64,000 bases of DNA from Paenibacillus oralis (GCF_003863965.1 NZ_RRCN01000001.1:4360304-4424303); one strand, 5' to 3'; shown: positions 18,281 through 27,060, counted from the stretch's first letter. Notes: a model not told the origin generated them from the letters alone. Translations and numbers: made by a program.

Positions 18281-18281
18281 A

Positions 18282-18316
18282 GGGTTGAAGGCAGTGTTTG
18301 CTGCCTTCTTCAATCC
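18282..18316 (+). terminator. Hairpin after the lpl-GH130 operon
   Basis: GGGTTGAAGGCAG pairs with CTGCCTTCTTCAATCC across a short TGTTTG loop, with a small bulge. The T-run is weak, so termination may be partial and allow read-through to the lyase gene. Confidence 0.5.
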
Positions 18317-18323
18317 ATTGATG

Positions 18324-18337
18324 TGAAAGCGTTATCA
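18324..18337 (+). promoter_or_regulatory. Catabolite-responsive element (cre)
   Basis: TGAAAGCGTTATCA matches the CcpA consensus TGWAARCGYTWNCW at every position and lies 36 bases before the PL8 lyase start. It suggests repression by CcpA when preferred sugars are present. Confidence 0.65.
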
Positions 18338-18373
18338 ATAACATTTTGAGCTTAACAAAGGAGGAGCATGAGA

Positions 18374-21300
18374 ATGGCTAACCAAAGGCAAAGGTTTGTA
18401 AAGAAGTGGATATGTCTTACTACTGTTTGTTTAATGATATCATCGATATTTTTATACTCGCCCGTTTCGGCGAGCACTCCCGAGGAAACGAATGCTTCTC
18501 AAGAGATCGCTGATATGAAAATGATGAAAAAGCGTATGGTTGATTTTTACATCTCCAAAGATATTATAAATGATGGAACGAACGGTCGGGTCGAATGGAC
18601 CTTCAAGTCACAGGCAGGTACTTATTTATCCAATCAAAACCCTGATGGAAGCTGGGGCGATGTCGATTACACGAGTACAACTTCCGCCGCCAATGGGAGA
18701 GGTTGGTCGCCCTACCTTGCCTTAGACCGGATGCAGTCGATGGCGCAGGCGTTTGCTGACCCGAATGATCCAAACTATCATAGTGAAACGCTATTAGGCG
18801 GTATTCAAAAGGCGCTGGATTATTGGTTCACGGTAAAGCCGACTTCAACCAACTGGTGGGAAACCGGAATCGGCAAACAATTAAGGCTGGAAAAAATTGC
18901 GCTTCTATGTGAAGGCTATTTAACGGCAACGCAAGTCTCCAATATTATTGACACGTTAGACAGCAGCCCACACACTGTCGATGGAGCTAATTCGTCCTGG
19001 TACAATCAAAATTATATGTACCGCGGCTTACTGCTGGAGGATGCCCAGATCGTCCGGAACGCCGTGAATGCGTTTAACGTACTGTCGAATGTGACGACGA
19101 CGGTGACGGGAATCCAGTCGGACATGTCTTTTTTCATGCATGGCAAAACGAATTATACGACGGGCTATGGAAGAAGCTTTGCCAGAGATATGTCATTCTG
19201 GGCCTACATTACTTCGGGCACCGTGTTCTCGTACAGCGAGGCGGCGATTGATTCGTTATCGTCATACTTGTTGGACGGCACCAGGTATCTCGTGAAAGGC
19301 GATGTTGCCGATCTGGGCATGGGGATGAATGGACCTGATTGGCCGGATTACGTGAGCGCGGCTTTGACCTTCTATGAAGATCCGATGCAATGGATGCAGA
19401 CGGCCAATCCGAAGCGGGCTACGGAGTTTGCAAGTTTCCTTGACAATATTCGCATGATCGGCACGAACACGAGCAACGGACTGGAATTGAGCAATATGAC
19501 GCAATGGCAGACGCTTGTCTCCTCCCATATGCGAACTGACTACGGAATTACGGTCAAGATGGCCTCCAGCACGGTTAAAGGCGGCGAATGGAGAACGATT
19601 AATCCCAGTGGATATAACCTGTTGTACTGGACGCCGCAAGGAGCCACTGCCATTCAGAGAACCGGCGACGAATACAGACCCGTTTACCCGTTGATGGACT
19701 GGGCCCATGTTCCCGGTACGACGGCCCCGTACGCACTCACGAAAGACGGGAATTTCAACAATCCCAAAACGTTTGTAGGCGGAGTGACAAACGAGCGTTA
19801 TGGGGCCACCGCATTTGATTTTAACAAGCTGAATACAAGCGGAAAGAAAGGCTACTTCTTTTTCGATGATGAAATGGTGGCGCTTGGTGCAGGAATCGCT
19901 TCGACGAATACCGCGCCGATCCACACGACATTGAACCAAAGTCAGGCGATAGGCGAAGTTCTCGTAGATGGCAATCCGATAGCAGACGGAACGATGCAAA
20001 CGGGCGGAAGCTGGGCCTATAACGATCATATCGGCTATATTTTCCCAAATCCGACGGATTTTCAAGTAAAACGGGAGACGAAAACCGGAAAATGGAGCGA
20101 CGTCATTTCGGGAAGTTCAACGGAGACGATGACCAAGCCGATTTTTTCGATTTGGCTCGATCATGGCGTGAAACCCACAAACGCTTCCTACCAATACATT
20201 GTATTGCCGAACACAACCTCCGAAGAGGTCAGCAGTTACGCGAGCGACAACCCGATAAGTATTCTTTCGAATACACCGTCCGTCCAGGCTGTCCGGCATA
20301 ACTCTTTGGGAATTGCGGAGTTGCTGTTTTATCAACCCGGAACGGTGACGGTGAGAGACGGTTTGACGGTCACCGTAGATCAACCCGCCATGGTTATCGT
20401 TGACGAATCCGCAGCACCTGTCCGTATTTCAGTCGCTAATCCCGAAACACCGGGGATTACCGTGAACGTGACGCTGGATCGAAACGGGGAAACATCCACG
20501 ACAAGCTATACGCTCGGCAAGGATACGTTCACAGGCCGAAGCATGACTTTGGATGAGGGAGCCTCCATCGACGACAGCGAATTCGATCTCGCTTACAGTA
20601 AAGGCGCGACCGCTTCATCCAGCAAAGACAATCGATATGCCTCGAATGCCACGGATCTTTACAGAACTTCGTATTGGAGTTCAAACGATTCGGATAATGA
20701 ATGGATTTATGTTGATTTACAAAATCAATTTTTGATTCATAAAGTTAGGCTAAATTGGGAGAAAGCGTACGGAAAAAGTTATAAAATTCAAGTATCGAAC
20801 GATGCTGTCACCTGGACGGATGTTTACTCAACGACGACGGGTGAAGGCGGAATCGAAGACATTTCTTTCAGTCCGGTCAGTGCCAGGTACGTTCGTATGC
20901 AAGGAGTTCAGCAGGGTACCGGAAATGGCTACTCACTTCATGAATTTAACGTGTATGAAGCAGTACCGCCCAATCTTGCAGAAGGCAAGCCGGTAGTGGC
21001 AAGCTCGTCCAAAGCCGCGAATGTGGGGCCCGGTTATGCAGTCGATGGCTCACTTAGTACCCGTTGGGGATCTAACTATTCCGATCCGCAGTGGATCTAT
21101 GTCGATCTTGGCTCTAGCAGGTCCATCCAGGAGGTCGCTTTACATTGGGAAGACGCGTATGGAAAGGCGTACCAAATTCAGGTTTCCGACGACAATACGA
21201 ATTGGACTACCGTTTACAGCACCACAACCGGAGACGGCGGAATCGATAGAATCTCCTTCGAACCCGTGAATGCAAGATACGTCCAGATGTACGGCACGAA

Positions 21301-23299
21301 AAGAGGGACCACATACGGCTACTCACTCTGGGAGTTTAAAGTATATTCGGCTCTTGCTACCGCCCCGGACGCACCTTCCGATGTGCATGCCGTCGGTCAT
21401 GACGGGTCCGCTGAGGTAAGCTTTGCCGCGCCGATCCATTCCGGCGGAAGCGAAATTACAGGCTATAAGGTAACCGCGTGGGCAAACGGAGAAGCTGTTG
21501 CGACGGCGGAAGGTTCGGACAGCCCAATCACCGTCACCGGTCTGACGAACGGTACGGCGTATACCTTTACGGTGATAGCAAGGAACGCCAAATGGGAATC
21601 GGCCTCGTCCGCGCCGTCGAACGAAGTGATCCCATCGTCGGATGAAGCATCTGTTCCGGCTCCGCCTGGGAATTTGACGGCGGCGCCCGGCGACCGATCC
21701 GTAACCTTAAAATGGGATGCTTCGGCGGAAAGCGTCACCTATTCCGTGTACCAATATGAAGGCATGGCGGCGCCACCCGATCCGGGCAACTGGCAGCTGG
21801 CTCAAGCCAGCGTAACGGAAGCCACGTATACGGTAACCGGATTGACGAACGGAACGAGTTATGCGTTCACGGTAAAAGCCGTAGATCCGAGAGGCGAGAG
21901 TGATTTCTCCATGGCCGTGACGGCGGTGCCGAATTCGACATTGTCGCAGGTTCCGGCAGCGCCGGTTCATCTTGCCGCCTTGGCGGACGACAGGAAAGTT
22001 TCGCTGAGTTGGGATGCCGTGGCTGGAGCGGATAGCTATGTAGTTTACAAGTATGCAGGGTCTGCGGCTCCGGTTGATCCGGCCGATTGGGTGCAAGTGC
22101 AGGCGAACGTCACGGACACCGCATACACCGTAACCGGTCTGACGAACGGCACGCGATACGCGTTCTCAGTGAAAGCCGTGGGAGCGGGGGGCGAGAGCAA
22201 GTTCTCCAATGCCGTAACGGCGACACCGAAGGCTCCGCAACCGGAAACGCCGAAGGATCCGCAACCGGAGACGCCGGGGAGCGGCAGCGGCACAGGCAAT
22301 GGCAATGATACTTCCGTTATCAAATCGACCAACGGCACCATCCTTATTCCGAGCGGCAGGACCGGCGAGGTCAGTCTCGATAACGAAGTTATCCTTACGA
22401 TAGGCGCAGGAGCGGCGGAGCAGGAGCTGCGCATCGAGATCGAGAAGCTGCTCAGTACGGCAAACCTCGTATTCGATAAGGAAACGCTGGTCAGCAACGT
22501 CTTTGAATTGACGAAAAATATGGCAGGAAACTTCAAGAAGCCGATCGTCATCTCGATGAAGTTCGATCCGTCTCTCATAGGAGACAATCAAAGAGTCGCT
22601 ATCTTCTACTATGACGAAGCAAAGAAAGTATGGATTGAAATAGGCGGCGTCGTGAAAGGCGATCGAATTACGGCCGAGGTGGATCACTTCACCAAGTTTG
22701 CGGTCATGGCTGTAGGCGAGAAGAAGGACGAAAGCGGCGAACCGAACGAGCCGGCGCCATCGTTCACAGACATCGCGGGACATTGGGCGCAGAACGCCAT
22801 CCTGAGCGCGGCGGGCATGAAGCTTGTCAGCGGCTATCCGGATGGAACGTTCAAGCCGAATGCCGCCATTACCCGCGCCGAATTTACGGTCATGCTGGCC
22901 AATGCGCTTAAGCTGGAAGGAGCAGGTTCAGCGGCTGCGTTTACGGACGAGGCCAAAATCGGCGGATGGGCGAAGCAAGCGATCGCGAATGCGGTTGAAG
23001 CAGGTATTGTGAGCGGGTACGCGGACGGCAGCATCCGGCCGAATGCGCGTATTACCCGCGCGGAAATGGCGTCGATGATCGCCAGGGCGCTTAAACAGTC
23101 TGATGAAGCAGGCGCAACGACCGGCTTCGCGGACGATAAGGACATCCCGAAGTGGGCCAAAGGCGCGATTGAGGCGGTTCGTAAGCTGGGCATCGTGAAT
23201 GGCCGCGGCGACAAAAAGTTCGTTCCGAACGGTACTGCGACCCGGGCGGAAGCGGTGACCCTATTGGTGCGGATATTGGAGCTTGGTACAGAACAATAA
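18374..23299 (+). CDS. Secreted S-layer-anchored polysaccharide lyase (PL8) with CBM32, FN3 and SLH modules
   Basis: A 1641-residue exported protein. After a signal peptide (about residues 1-35) come the PL8 alpha-barrel (NPDGSWGDVDY; NWWETGIGKQLRLEKIAL) with candidate catalytic His and Tyr in SFFMHGKTNYTTGYG (near residues 255-265), and the PL8 beta-sandwich to about 735. Then two F5/8C discoidin-like CBM32 modules (740-995), three FN3 domains (1000-1290), a Pro/Glu/Thr linker, a beta module (1316-1452) and three SLH repeats (1460-1640), the first reading HWAQNAIL...SGYPDGTFKPN. ATG 18374 is preferred to 18368 for spacing from GGAGG. PL8 enzymes cleave hyaluronan, chondroitin or xanthan; I cannot choose between these. 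Confidence 0.85.
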   Translation: MANQRQRFVKKWICLTTVCLMISSIFLYSPVSASTPEETNASQEIADMKMMKKRMVDFYISKDIINDGTNGRVEWTFKSQAGTYLSNQNPDGSWGDVDYTSTTSAANGRGWSPYLALDRMQSMAQAFADPNDPNYHSETLLGGIQKALDYWFTVKPTSTNWWETGIGKQLRLEKIALLCEGYLTATQVSNIIDTLDSSPHTVDGANSSWYNQNYMYRGLLLEDAQIVRNAVNAFNVLSNVTTTVTGIQSDMSFFMHGKTNYTTGYGRSFARDMSFWAYITSGTVFSYSEAAIDSLSSYLLDGTRYLVKGDVADLGMGMNGPDWPDYVSAALTFYEDPMQWMQTANPKRATEFASFLDNIRMIGTNTSNGLELSNMTQWQTLVSSHMRTDYGITVKMASSTVKGGEWRTINPSGYNLLYWTPQGATAIQRTGDEYRPVYPLMDWAHVPGTTAPYALTKDGNFNNPKTFVGGVTNERYGATAFDFNKLNTSGKKGYFFFDDEMVALGAGIASTNTAPIHTTLNQSQAIGEVLVDGNPIADGTMQTGGSWAYNDHIGYIFPNPTDFQVKRETKTGKWSDVISGSSTETMTKPIFSIWLDHGVKPTNASYQYIVLPNTTSEEVSSYASDNPISILSNTPSVQAVRHNSLGIAELLFYQPGTVTVRDGLTVTVDQPAMVIVDESAAPVRISVANPETPGITVNVTLDRNGETSTTSYTLGKDTFTGRSMTLDEGASIDDSEFDLAYSKGATASSSKDNRYASNATDLYRTSYWSSNDSDNEWIYVDLQNQFLIHKVRLNWEKAYGKSYKIQVSNDAVTWTDVYSTTTGEGGIEDISFSPVSARYVRMQGVQQGTGNGYSLHEFNVYEAVPPNLAEGKPVVASSSKAANVGPGYAVDGSLSTRWGSNYSDPQWIYVDLGSSRSIQEVALHWEDAYGKAYQIQVSDDNTNWTTVYSTTTGDGGIDRISFEPVNARYVQMYGTKRGTTYGYSLWEFKVYSALATAPDAPSDVHAVGHDGSAEVSFAAPIHSGGSEITGYKVTAWANGEAVATAEGSDSPITVTGLTNGTAYTFTVIARNAKWESASSAPSNEVIPSSDEASVPAPPGNLTAAPGDRSVTLKWDASAESVTYSVYQYEGMAAPPDPGNWQLAQASVTEATYTVTGLTNGTSYAFTVKAVDPRGESDFSMAVTAVPNSTLSQVPAAPVHLAALADDRKVSLSWDAVAGADSYVVYKYAGSAAPVDPADWVQVQANVTDTAYTVTGLTNGTRYAFSVKAVGAGGESKFSNAVTATPKAPQPETPKDPQPETPGSGSGTGNGNDTSVIKSTNGTILIPSGRTGEVSLDNEVILTIGAGAAEQELRIEIEKLLSTANLVFDKETLVSNVFELTKNMAGNFKKPIVISMKFDPSLIGDNQRVAIFYYDEAKKVWIEIGGVVKGDRITAEVDHFTKFAVMAVGEKKDESGEPNEPAPSFTDIAGHWAQNAILSAAGMKLVSGYPDGTFKPNAAITRAEFTVMLANALKLEGAGSAAAFTDEAKIGGWAKQAIANAVEAGIVSGYADGSIRPNARITRAEMASMIARALKQSDEAGATTGFADDKDIPKWAKGAIEAVRKLGIVNGRGDKKFVPNGTATRAEAVTLLVRILELGTEQ

Positions 23300-23314
23300 A
23301 ACATAGATAACAGC

Positions 23315-23355
23315 AGGCACAGCGTAGGAACAGATATGTTCCTCATGCTGTGCCT
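23315..23355. terminator. Hairpin after the lyase gene
   Basis: AGGCACAGC / GCTGTGCCT outer stem with an inner AGGAACA / TGTTCCT stem. There is no following T-run on the plus strand, so its terminator role is tentative. Confidence 0.45.
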
Positions 23356-23444
23356 GTACGTACCGATTAATAGCTTTTCCGGCAGCCTTGCAGTTCCTCG
23401 GATTTGAGATATGATAGAGGTACATGGTAAGAGGAGTTGAAAAT

Positions 23445-24710
23445 ATGGCGGATGCTTGGAACAAAAAATATGTGCTGAAACACAAAAACGTCCCGGTTGC
23501 GGAAATCGAGCTTGACGAAGCGACGAGTGCCATTTCGGCGATCGGCGAGGTTTATGACGCACAGCATGTTCCCATCGGAATACCGGTCAAAAAGGGACGC
23601 ATCGACCGCGCTGCGCTCAATGAATGGTGGCGGGGGCGCGCTATTCCAGCCAGCCGGGACGGGATCCAGGAAGCGTTGGCCCAATTGAAGCTGACCACCA
23701 CCCAAAAATTGTTGGACAAAGGTTTGGGCCTCAGTTTGTCCGACCAGTATTGGATTTGCCCACTGGGTTCAGATGCCGACTGGTCACGGGTTAATTTTTT
23801 CGACATTGCTTTTTCCGAAGATGTAGGCAATGTGTTGCTTGGCAAAGGCGTATCGGGAGAAAGCTTAAGTTTGATATCTCCGGACAACACGTCGGACGGC
23901 TGGCTCAAAAAGAAATGGACCTTATCGGACGGGAAGCGTTGCCTTATCAAAGGCGGCAGCGGTGCGATTCAGCAGGAACCCTACAATGAAGTGCTGGCAA
24001 GCCGATTGATGGAGCGCCTGGGCATCCCTCACGTTTCCTACACACTGCTGGAGCAGGAGAGTTATCCATACAGCGTATGCGAGGATTTCATCACTCCGCA
24101 GACTGAGCTTGTGACGGCATGGTATGTGATGCAGACCCGGCAAAAGCCCAATCATGTTTCGGTGTACCGGCATTACGTGGATTGTTGCGAAGCGCTAGGT
24201 GTTCCCGGCATCGCAGATGCGCTGGATCAAATGATTGTCGTGGACTATCTTATTGCCAATGAGGACAGGCATCAAAACAATTTCGGCGTGATTCGGAATG
24301 CGGAAACGCTGGAGTGGATCGGGGCCGCTCCGATTTACGACAGTGGATCCTCCCTTTGGTTTTCCAAGCCGCTTTCGCTCATTTCGCCAACCACAAAACT
24401 AACGTGCAAGCCCTTTAAAAATGACCATAACGAGCAAATCAAGCTGGTCACGTCCTTTGACTGGCTCGACTTGTCCGCGTTGCATGGGTTGGCGGAAGAA
24501 TTTCGGGATATCTTGAAGGATTCGCTGTTTATCGACGCAGCAAGGCGAGACGCTCTTTGCAGCGCCTTGCAAAAACGGATCGACATGCTGGCCAAAATTG
24601 TCCATTCCCGCGCGCCGCAGCTTTGGGTGGATGATCGAAGCGCGGATGTCCTGGAGAATATTGCATACAGCGGCACGCCATCCGCTGACGATGGGGAGCC
24701 GGAACAGTGA
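23445..24710 (+). CDS. HipA-like kinase-fold protein
   Basis: A 421-residue protein whose C-terminal half carries the HipA kinase fold. KRCLIKGGSGAIQQEPYNEV is the glycine loop plus conserved Glu, VVDYLIANEDRHQNNFGV is the catalytic loop (Asp near residue 274, Asn shortly after), and APIYDSGSSLW is the metal-binding DxG equivalent (Asp near 299). The N-terminal third (ISAIGEVYDAQHVPIGIPVK) resembles stand-alone Firmicute HipA-like proteins. Start ATG 23445 after AAGAGGAG. No HipB-like antitoxin precedes or follows it, so a classical toxin-antitoxin pair is not supported. Its stop is directly followed by a tRNA-Leu 3' fragment. Confidence 0.75.
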   Translation: MADAWNKKYVLKHKNVPVAEIELDEATSAISAIGEVYDAQHVPIGIPVKKGRIDRAALNEWWRGRAIPASRDGIQEALAQLKLTTTQKLLDKGLGLSLSDQYWICPLGSDADWSRVNFFDIAFSEDVGNVLLGKGVSGESLSLISPDNTSDGWLKKKWTLSDGKRCLIKGGSGAIQQEPYNEVLASRLMERLGIPHVSYTLLEQESYPYSVCEDFITPQTELVTAWYVMQTRQKPNHVSVYRHYVDCCEALGVPGIADALDQMIVVDYLIANEDRHQNNFGVIRNAETLEWIGAAPIYDSGSSLWFSKPLSLISPTTKLTCKPFKNDHNEQIKLVTSFDWLDLSALHGLAEEFRDILKDSLFIDAARRDALCSALQKRIDMLAKIVHSRAPQLWVDDRSADVLENIAYSGTPSADDGEPEQ

Positions 24711-24713
24711 GAG

Positions 24714-24740
24714 GTTGAAAATGCGAGTCCTCTCGACCGC
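24714..24740 (+). other. tRNA-Leu 3'-end fragment (possible attachment-site scar)
   Basis: CGAGTCCTCTCGACCGC (24724-24740) is identical to the T-arm and acceptor 3' strand of the intact tRNA-Leu at 58785-58869 (58852-58868). GAGGTT (24714-24719), the 5' strand of the T-arm, is also present, separated by GAAAATG. The downstream sequence ATGAATAAGCTC and a hairpin match those after the intact tRNA. The 5' two thirds of the tRNA are absent. Confidence 0.7.
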
Positions 24741-24758
24741 GCCATATTAAGATGAATA

Positions 24759-24798
24759 AGCTCGTGAATTTCCTTCTGAAGGGATTCACGAGCTTTTT
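24759..24798 (+). terminator. Rho-independent terminator after the tRNA fragment
   Basis: AGCTCGTGAAT / ATTCACGAGCT perfect 11-bp stem followed by TTTTG. It aligns in position and flank with the terminator of the intact tRNA-Leu at 58888-58927. Confidence 0.8.
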
Positions 24799-24824
24799 GC
24801 AATAGTAGAGATAACGGGGGTTAC

Positions 24825-24912
24825 AAATCGTAATTTTTTGCGATAGTATAAGTTGTATTAATGCGTAATAATTACGATTAATAAGTAATCTATATATCAC
24901 AATAAGGAGGAA
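24825..24912 (+). promoter_or_regulatory. Two Zur-like boxes and an orphan ribosome site without a gene
   Basis: A first box reads ATCGTAA-TTTT-TTGCGAT (24827-24844), a second TGCGTAA-TAA-TTACGAT (24862-24878). Both resemble the Zur box at 3396-3412. They are followed by AATAAGGAGGAACTAATTC and then a stop codon, with no open reading frame. The gene that this regulatory region served appears to have been lost, and a repeat now starts at about 24929. Confidence 0.5.
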
Positions 24913-24928
24913 CTAATTCTAGCCACAA

Positions 24929-25120
24929 ATTCTAACGGTTGCCACAAGCGCTATTTGTTCCAAGAACGTTGATTTTAAATTGTAACGGTTGTCATGGTGC
25001 TTATTTCACTTAAATCCGGCTATTTTTGCTTAGATTCAGGCAAATAAAGGCGCTCACAACCGTTAGAATTTAGAAAAGGTCTTTTTTCGGAGAATAGCCG
25101 CTGTTACAACCGTTAGATTT
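24929..25120. repeat. Four-armed intergenic repeat, copy 1 (TAACGGTTG type)
   Basis: Four units with the core TAACGGTTG: two on the plus strand (about 24929-24960 and 24976-25020) and two inverted (about 25021-25072 and 25083-25120). Arms 2 and 3, and arms 1 and 4, can pair. The second unit aligns with that of the copy at 26783-26975 outside a swapped block. The stretch 25121-25470 beyond it shows no gene I can support. Confidence 0.65.
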
Positions 25121-25469
25121 CCGCCGGGTAGCTTTTACGGGAAAACTTGAGCAAAAGTTAATGCAACGCTAGTGGCGTTTAGAAGTGTTAACGGACTCTA
25201 TCGACCTGTCATTGGCGGGGAAGTAGATGGTGTCCTCTCTTGGATCCTCGGGAATCATCATGCTTTTGGCGGCCAGGTAATATCAAAATATCGGATTTTT
25301 TCCATAAGCATGCGCTCTTCGTCGGGGAGGCATGTTTTTTGCGTACTTGGGATATACCAGCCAAGCATATGGGGCAATGCCCCATGTGCAAAAAACGCAA
25401 ATAAAACGGCGAAAAAATCGTTGACAAACGAAAAAAACGTGCAATAATTCATGTTAATAATATCCAATT

Positions 25470-25512
25470 TGCCGCAAATATTTGCGTAATGCTTCGTGAA
25501 ATTTGCGTAATG
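25470..25512. promoter_or_regulatory. LacI-type operator pair upstream of the truncated Gfo gene
   Basis: The palindrome CGCAAATATTTGCG (25473-25486) is preceded by TTTGC, and the half-site ATTTGCGTAATGC recurs 21 bp on (25480-25492 and 25501-25513), two helical turns apart. The block TTTGCCGCAAAT also occurs at 38510-38521 in front of the LacI gene at 38600, so that protein probably bound here. Confidence 0.55.
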
Positions 25513-25620
25513 CGAGATAAGTTTTTTTCTTGCATTACAGGATGGATAGTGCGTAGGACAACGGGAGCTAAGCAGTGTTCCTTCTTAGGACAATATTTTA
25601 TTCAGGATGACGTTCGCTAA

Positions 25621-26547
25621 CTTAACAAGGAAGATCTGGATGCCGTCGTCATCAGCGTGCCGAACTATATGCACCGCCCGATCGCGATGGCTTTCCTGGA
25701 AGCGGGCAAGCATGTTTTTCTGGAAAAGCCGGTCGCACACACGCTGGAAGATTGCGATGCAATCATCGCGGCGGCGGAGAAGCATCAGCGCATCCTGCAG
25801 ATCGGTTTGGTCTACCGCTATTCGAATGTCTACCGCAGATTGGCGCATGAAGTGGGGAAGGGACGGCTCGGCGAGGTGAAAATGATGTGGTGCAAGGAAT
25901 TCCGTGATTCTTTTCCGCCGGCGGACTGGTTTTATGATAAGACGAAATCGGGCGGATCGATCGTGGAGAAGGATTGCCACCACTTTGATATTTTCAACTG
26001 GATGATTGGGGCCAACCCGGTGCGGGTGTTTGCCTCCGGCGGACAGCACATGATCAAGCAGGGGCAGCCGAACCTGATCACCAATTCATACAGCCACTAT
26101 CCGGCCAAAAATATCGACAATCCCACGGTCGTGGACCACGCCTTTATTACGATCGACTACGATAACGGAAGCAAAGCCAATCTCGGCTTATGCCTCTACT
26201 TGAAGCCGATGAATTTGCTGGGAGACAGGCTGGAAATCGGTCTGATCGGCAGCAATGGCGCGCAGATGGTGGTGAAAAACGACAAAACGATCGATATCGC
26301 CGGCGGGGAAAATTCCACCCGAGACCATCTCGATATCGATGTCATTTCGGACTCCATTATGGGCGGACACACCGGCGGGCAAGCTCAGCGCATCGATTTT
26401 CTGGAATGCATTCGCAGCAACAGGCAGCCTTTTGCCAGCGCCGAGGTGAGAAGGAATGCTCTGCTGATCGCTTTGGCCGCGGAGAAATCGATTACCGAGG
26501 AGCGGTACGTTTATCTGAAGGAATTAACCAATCACGGGGTGTCGTGA
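25621..26547 (+). pseudogene. 5'-truncated Gfo/Idh/MocA-family oxidoreductase
   Basis: The frame starts after a TAA at 25618-25620 and reads LNKEDLDAVVISVPNYMHRP, then AFLEAGKHVFLEKPVAHTLE with the EKP motif (catalytic Lys) of the family. The C-terminal half is complete, including GGSIVEKDCHHFDIFNWMIG. About 60-65 N-terminal residues, with the GxGxxG nucleotide-binding motif, are missing and no ribosome site fits an internal start. A GTG at 25657 could start a shortened product, but it would not bind NAD(P) normally. Confidence 0.75.
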
Positions 26548-26550
26548 TGA

Positions 26551-26697
26551 GCCCAGAAGTTCGGCATTATTTCGCCATTTACGGAGAAGAAAACCGATCT
26601 CGTTTGGACCTACGGCGAGCAGGCGCTAAAGCTTCCGCTGGCGGGCGAGGGCGATCTGCAGGCCGCGCTTCAGGATTTGGCGGCGCAGATCAAGTGA
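26551..26697 (+). pseudogene. Unidentified C-terminal fragment
   Basis: Directly after two TGA stops the same frame continues with KFGIISPFTEKKTDLVW and YGEQALKLPLAGEGDLQAAL up to a stop at 26695-26697 (48 codons). It has protein-like composition but no start codon or ribosome site. I do not recognise the family; it may be the tail of a neighbouring sugar-metabolism gene fused by deletion. Confidence 0.35.
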
Positions 26698-26705
26698 GGT
26701 AGCTA

Positions 26706-26734
26706 TAAGCCCGTTCCATGAGCGGGCTTTTTTC
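26706..26734 (+). terminator. Rho-independent terminator
   Basis: AGCCCG / CGGGCT stem around TTCCATGAG, followed by TTTTTT. It closes the truncated Gfo region. Confidence 0.75.
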
Positions 26735-26782
26735 GTAATATCAGAAAGTATAAAATTCCGAGGGAGGAGAAGAGGAATCAGG

Positions 26783-26975
26783 GGGCTAAGGGACACCAGA
26801 GCCGTTATTTGAGGAAAAACGGAGGTTTGCAAAATGTAACGGACACAGAAGACCTTATATACCTCAAATCGGCCTGGATGAACGGGTTTAGAGCGAAATA
26901 GGGTCGTCTGTGTCCGTTAGGCTGGGAAATATCCGGGAAATGGGCGGATAAGGTCGCTGGTGTCCGTTAGAGTAG
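26783..26975. repeat. Four-armed intergenic repeat, copy 2 (TAACGGACAC type)
   Basis: Four units with the core TAACGGACAC or its derivative: two on the plus strand (about 26783-26814, decayed to CTAAGGGACACC, and 26833-26874) and two inverted (26877-26923 and 26937-26973). The second unit, TGTAACGG then 11 bases then CTTATATACCTCAAATCGG, aligns with unit 2 of the copy at 24929 except in the block after TAACGG. Confidence 0.65.
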
Positions 26976-27041
26976 CGTCCAAAGTTTAGGAAGAGCCTCC
27001 GATCGCAATCGCTCCAAAGTAGGAGTCAGAGCCATTAAAGG

Positions 27042-27060
27042 ACGCCGTCAGGCGTTTTTC
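27042..27060 (+). terminator. Short terminator hairpin
   Basis: ACGCC-GTCA-GGCGT stem-loop followed by TTTTTC. No gene ends immediately upstream, so it may be the trace of a lost gene. Confidence 0.55.

Noticed and set aside
24714-24740. A second functional tRNA-Leu
   Set aside because: Only the T-arm and 3' acceptor strand are present and the T-loop is interrupted by seven bases; there is no anticodon arm or promoter.
25172-25467. Overlapping ORFs of 70-91 codons on both strands
   Set aside because: No ribosome sites, no family resemblance, and the minus-strand frames with protein-like words (IPEDPREDTIYFPAND) are separated by stops. It may be a decayed gene, but I cannot support one.
24929-26975. 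CRISPR array
   Set aside because: Units are few, inverted relative to each other and unevenly spaced, and there are no cas genes in the window.
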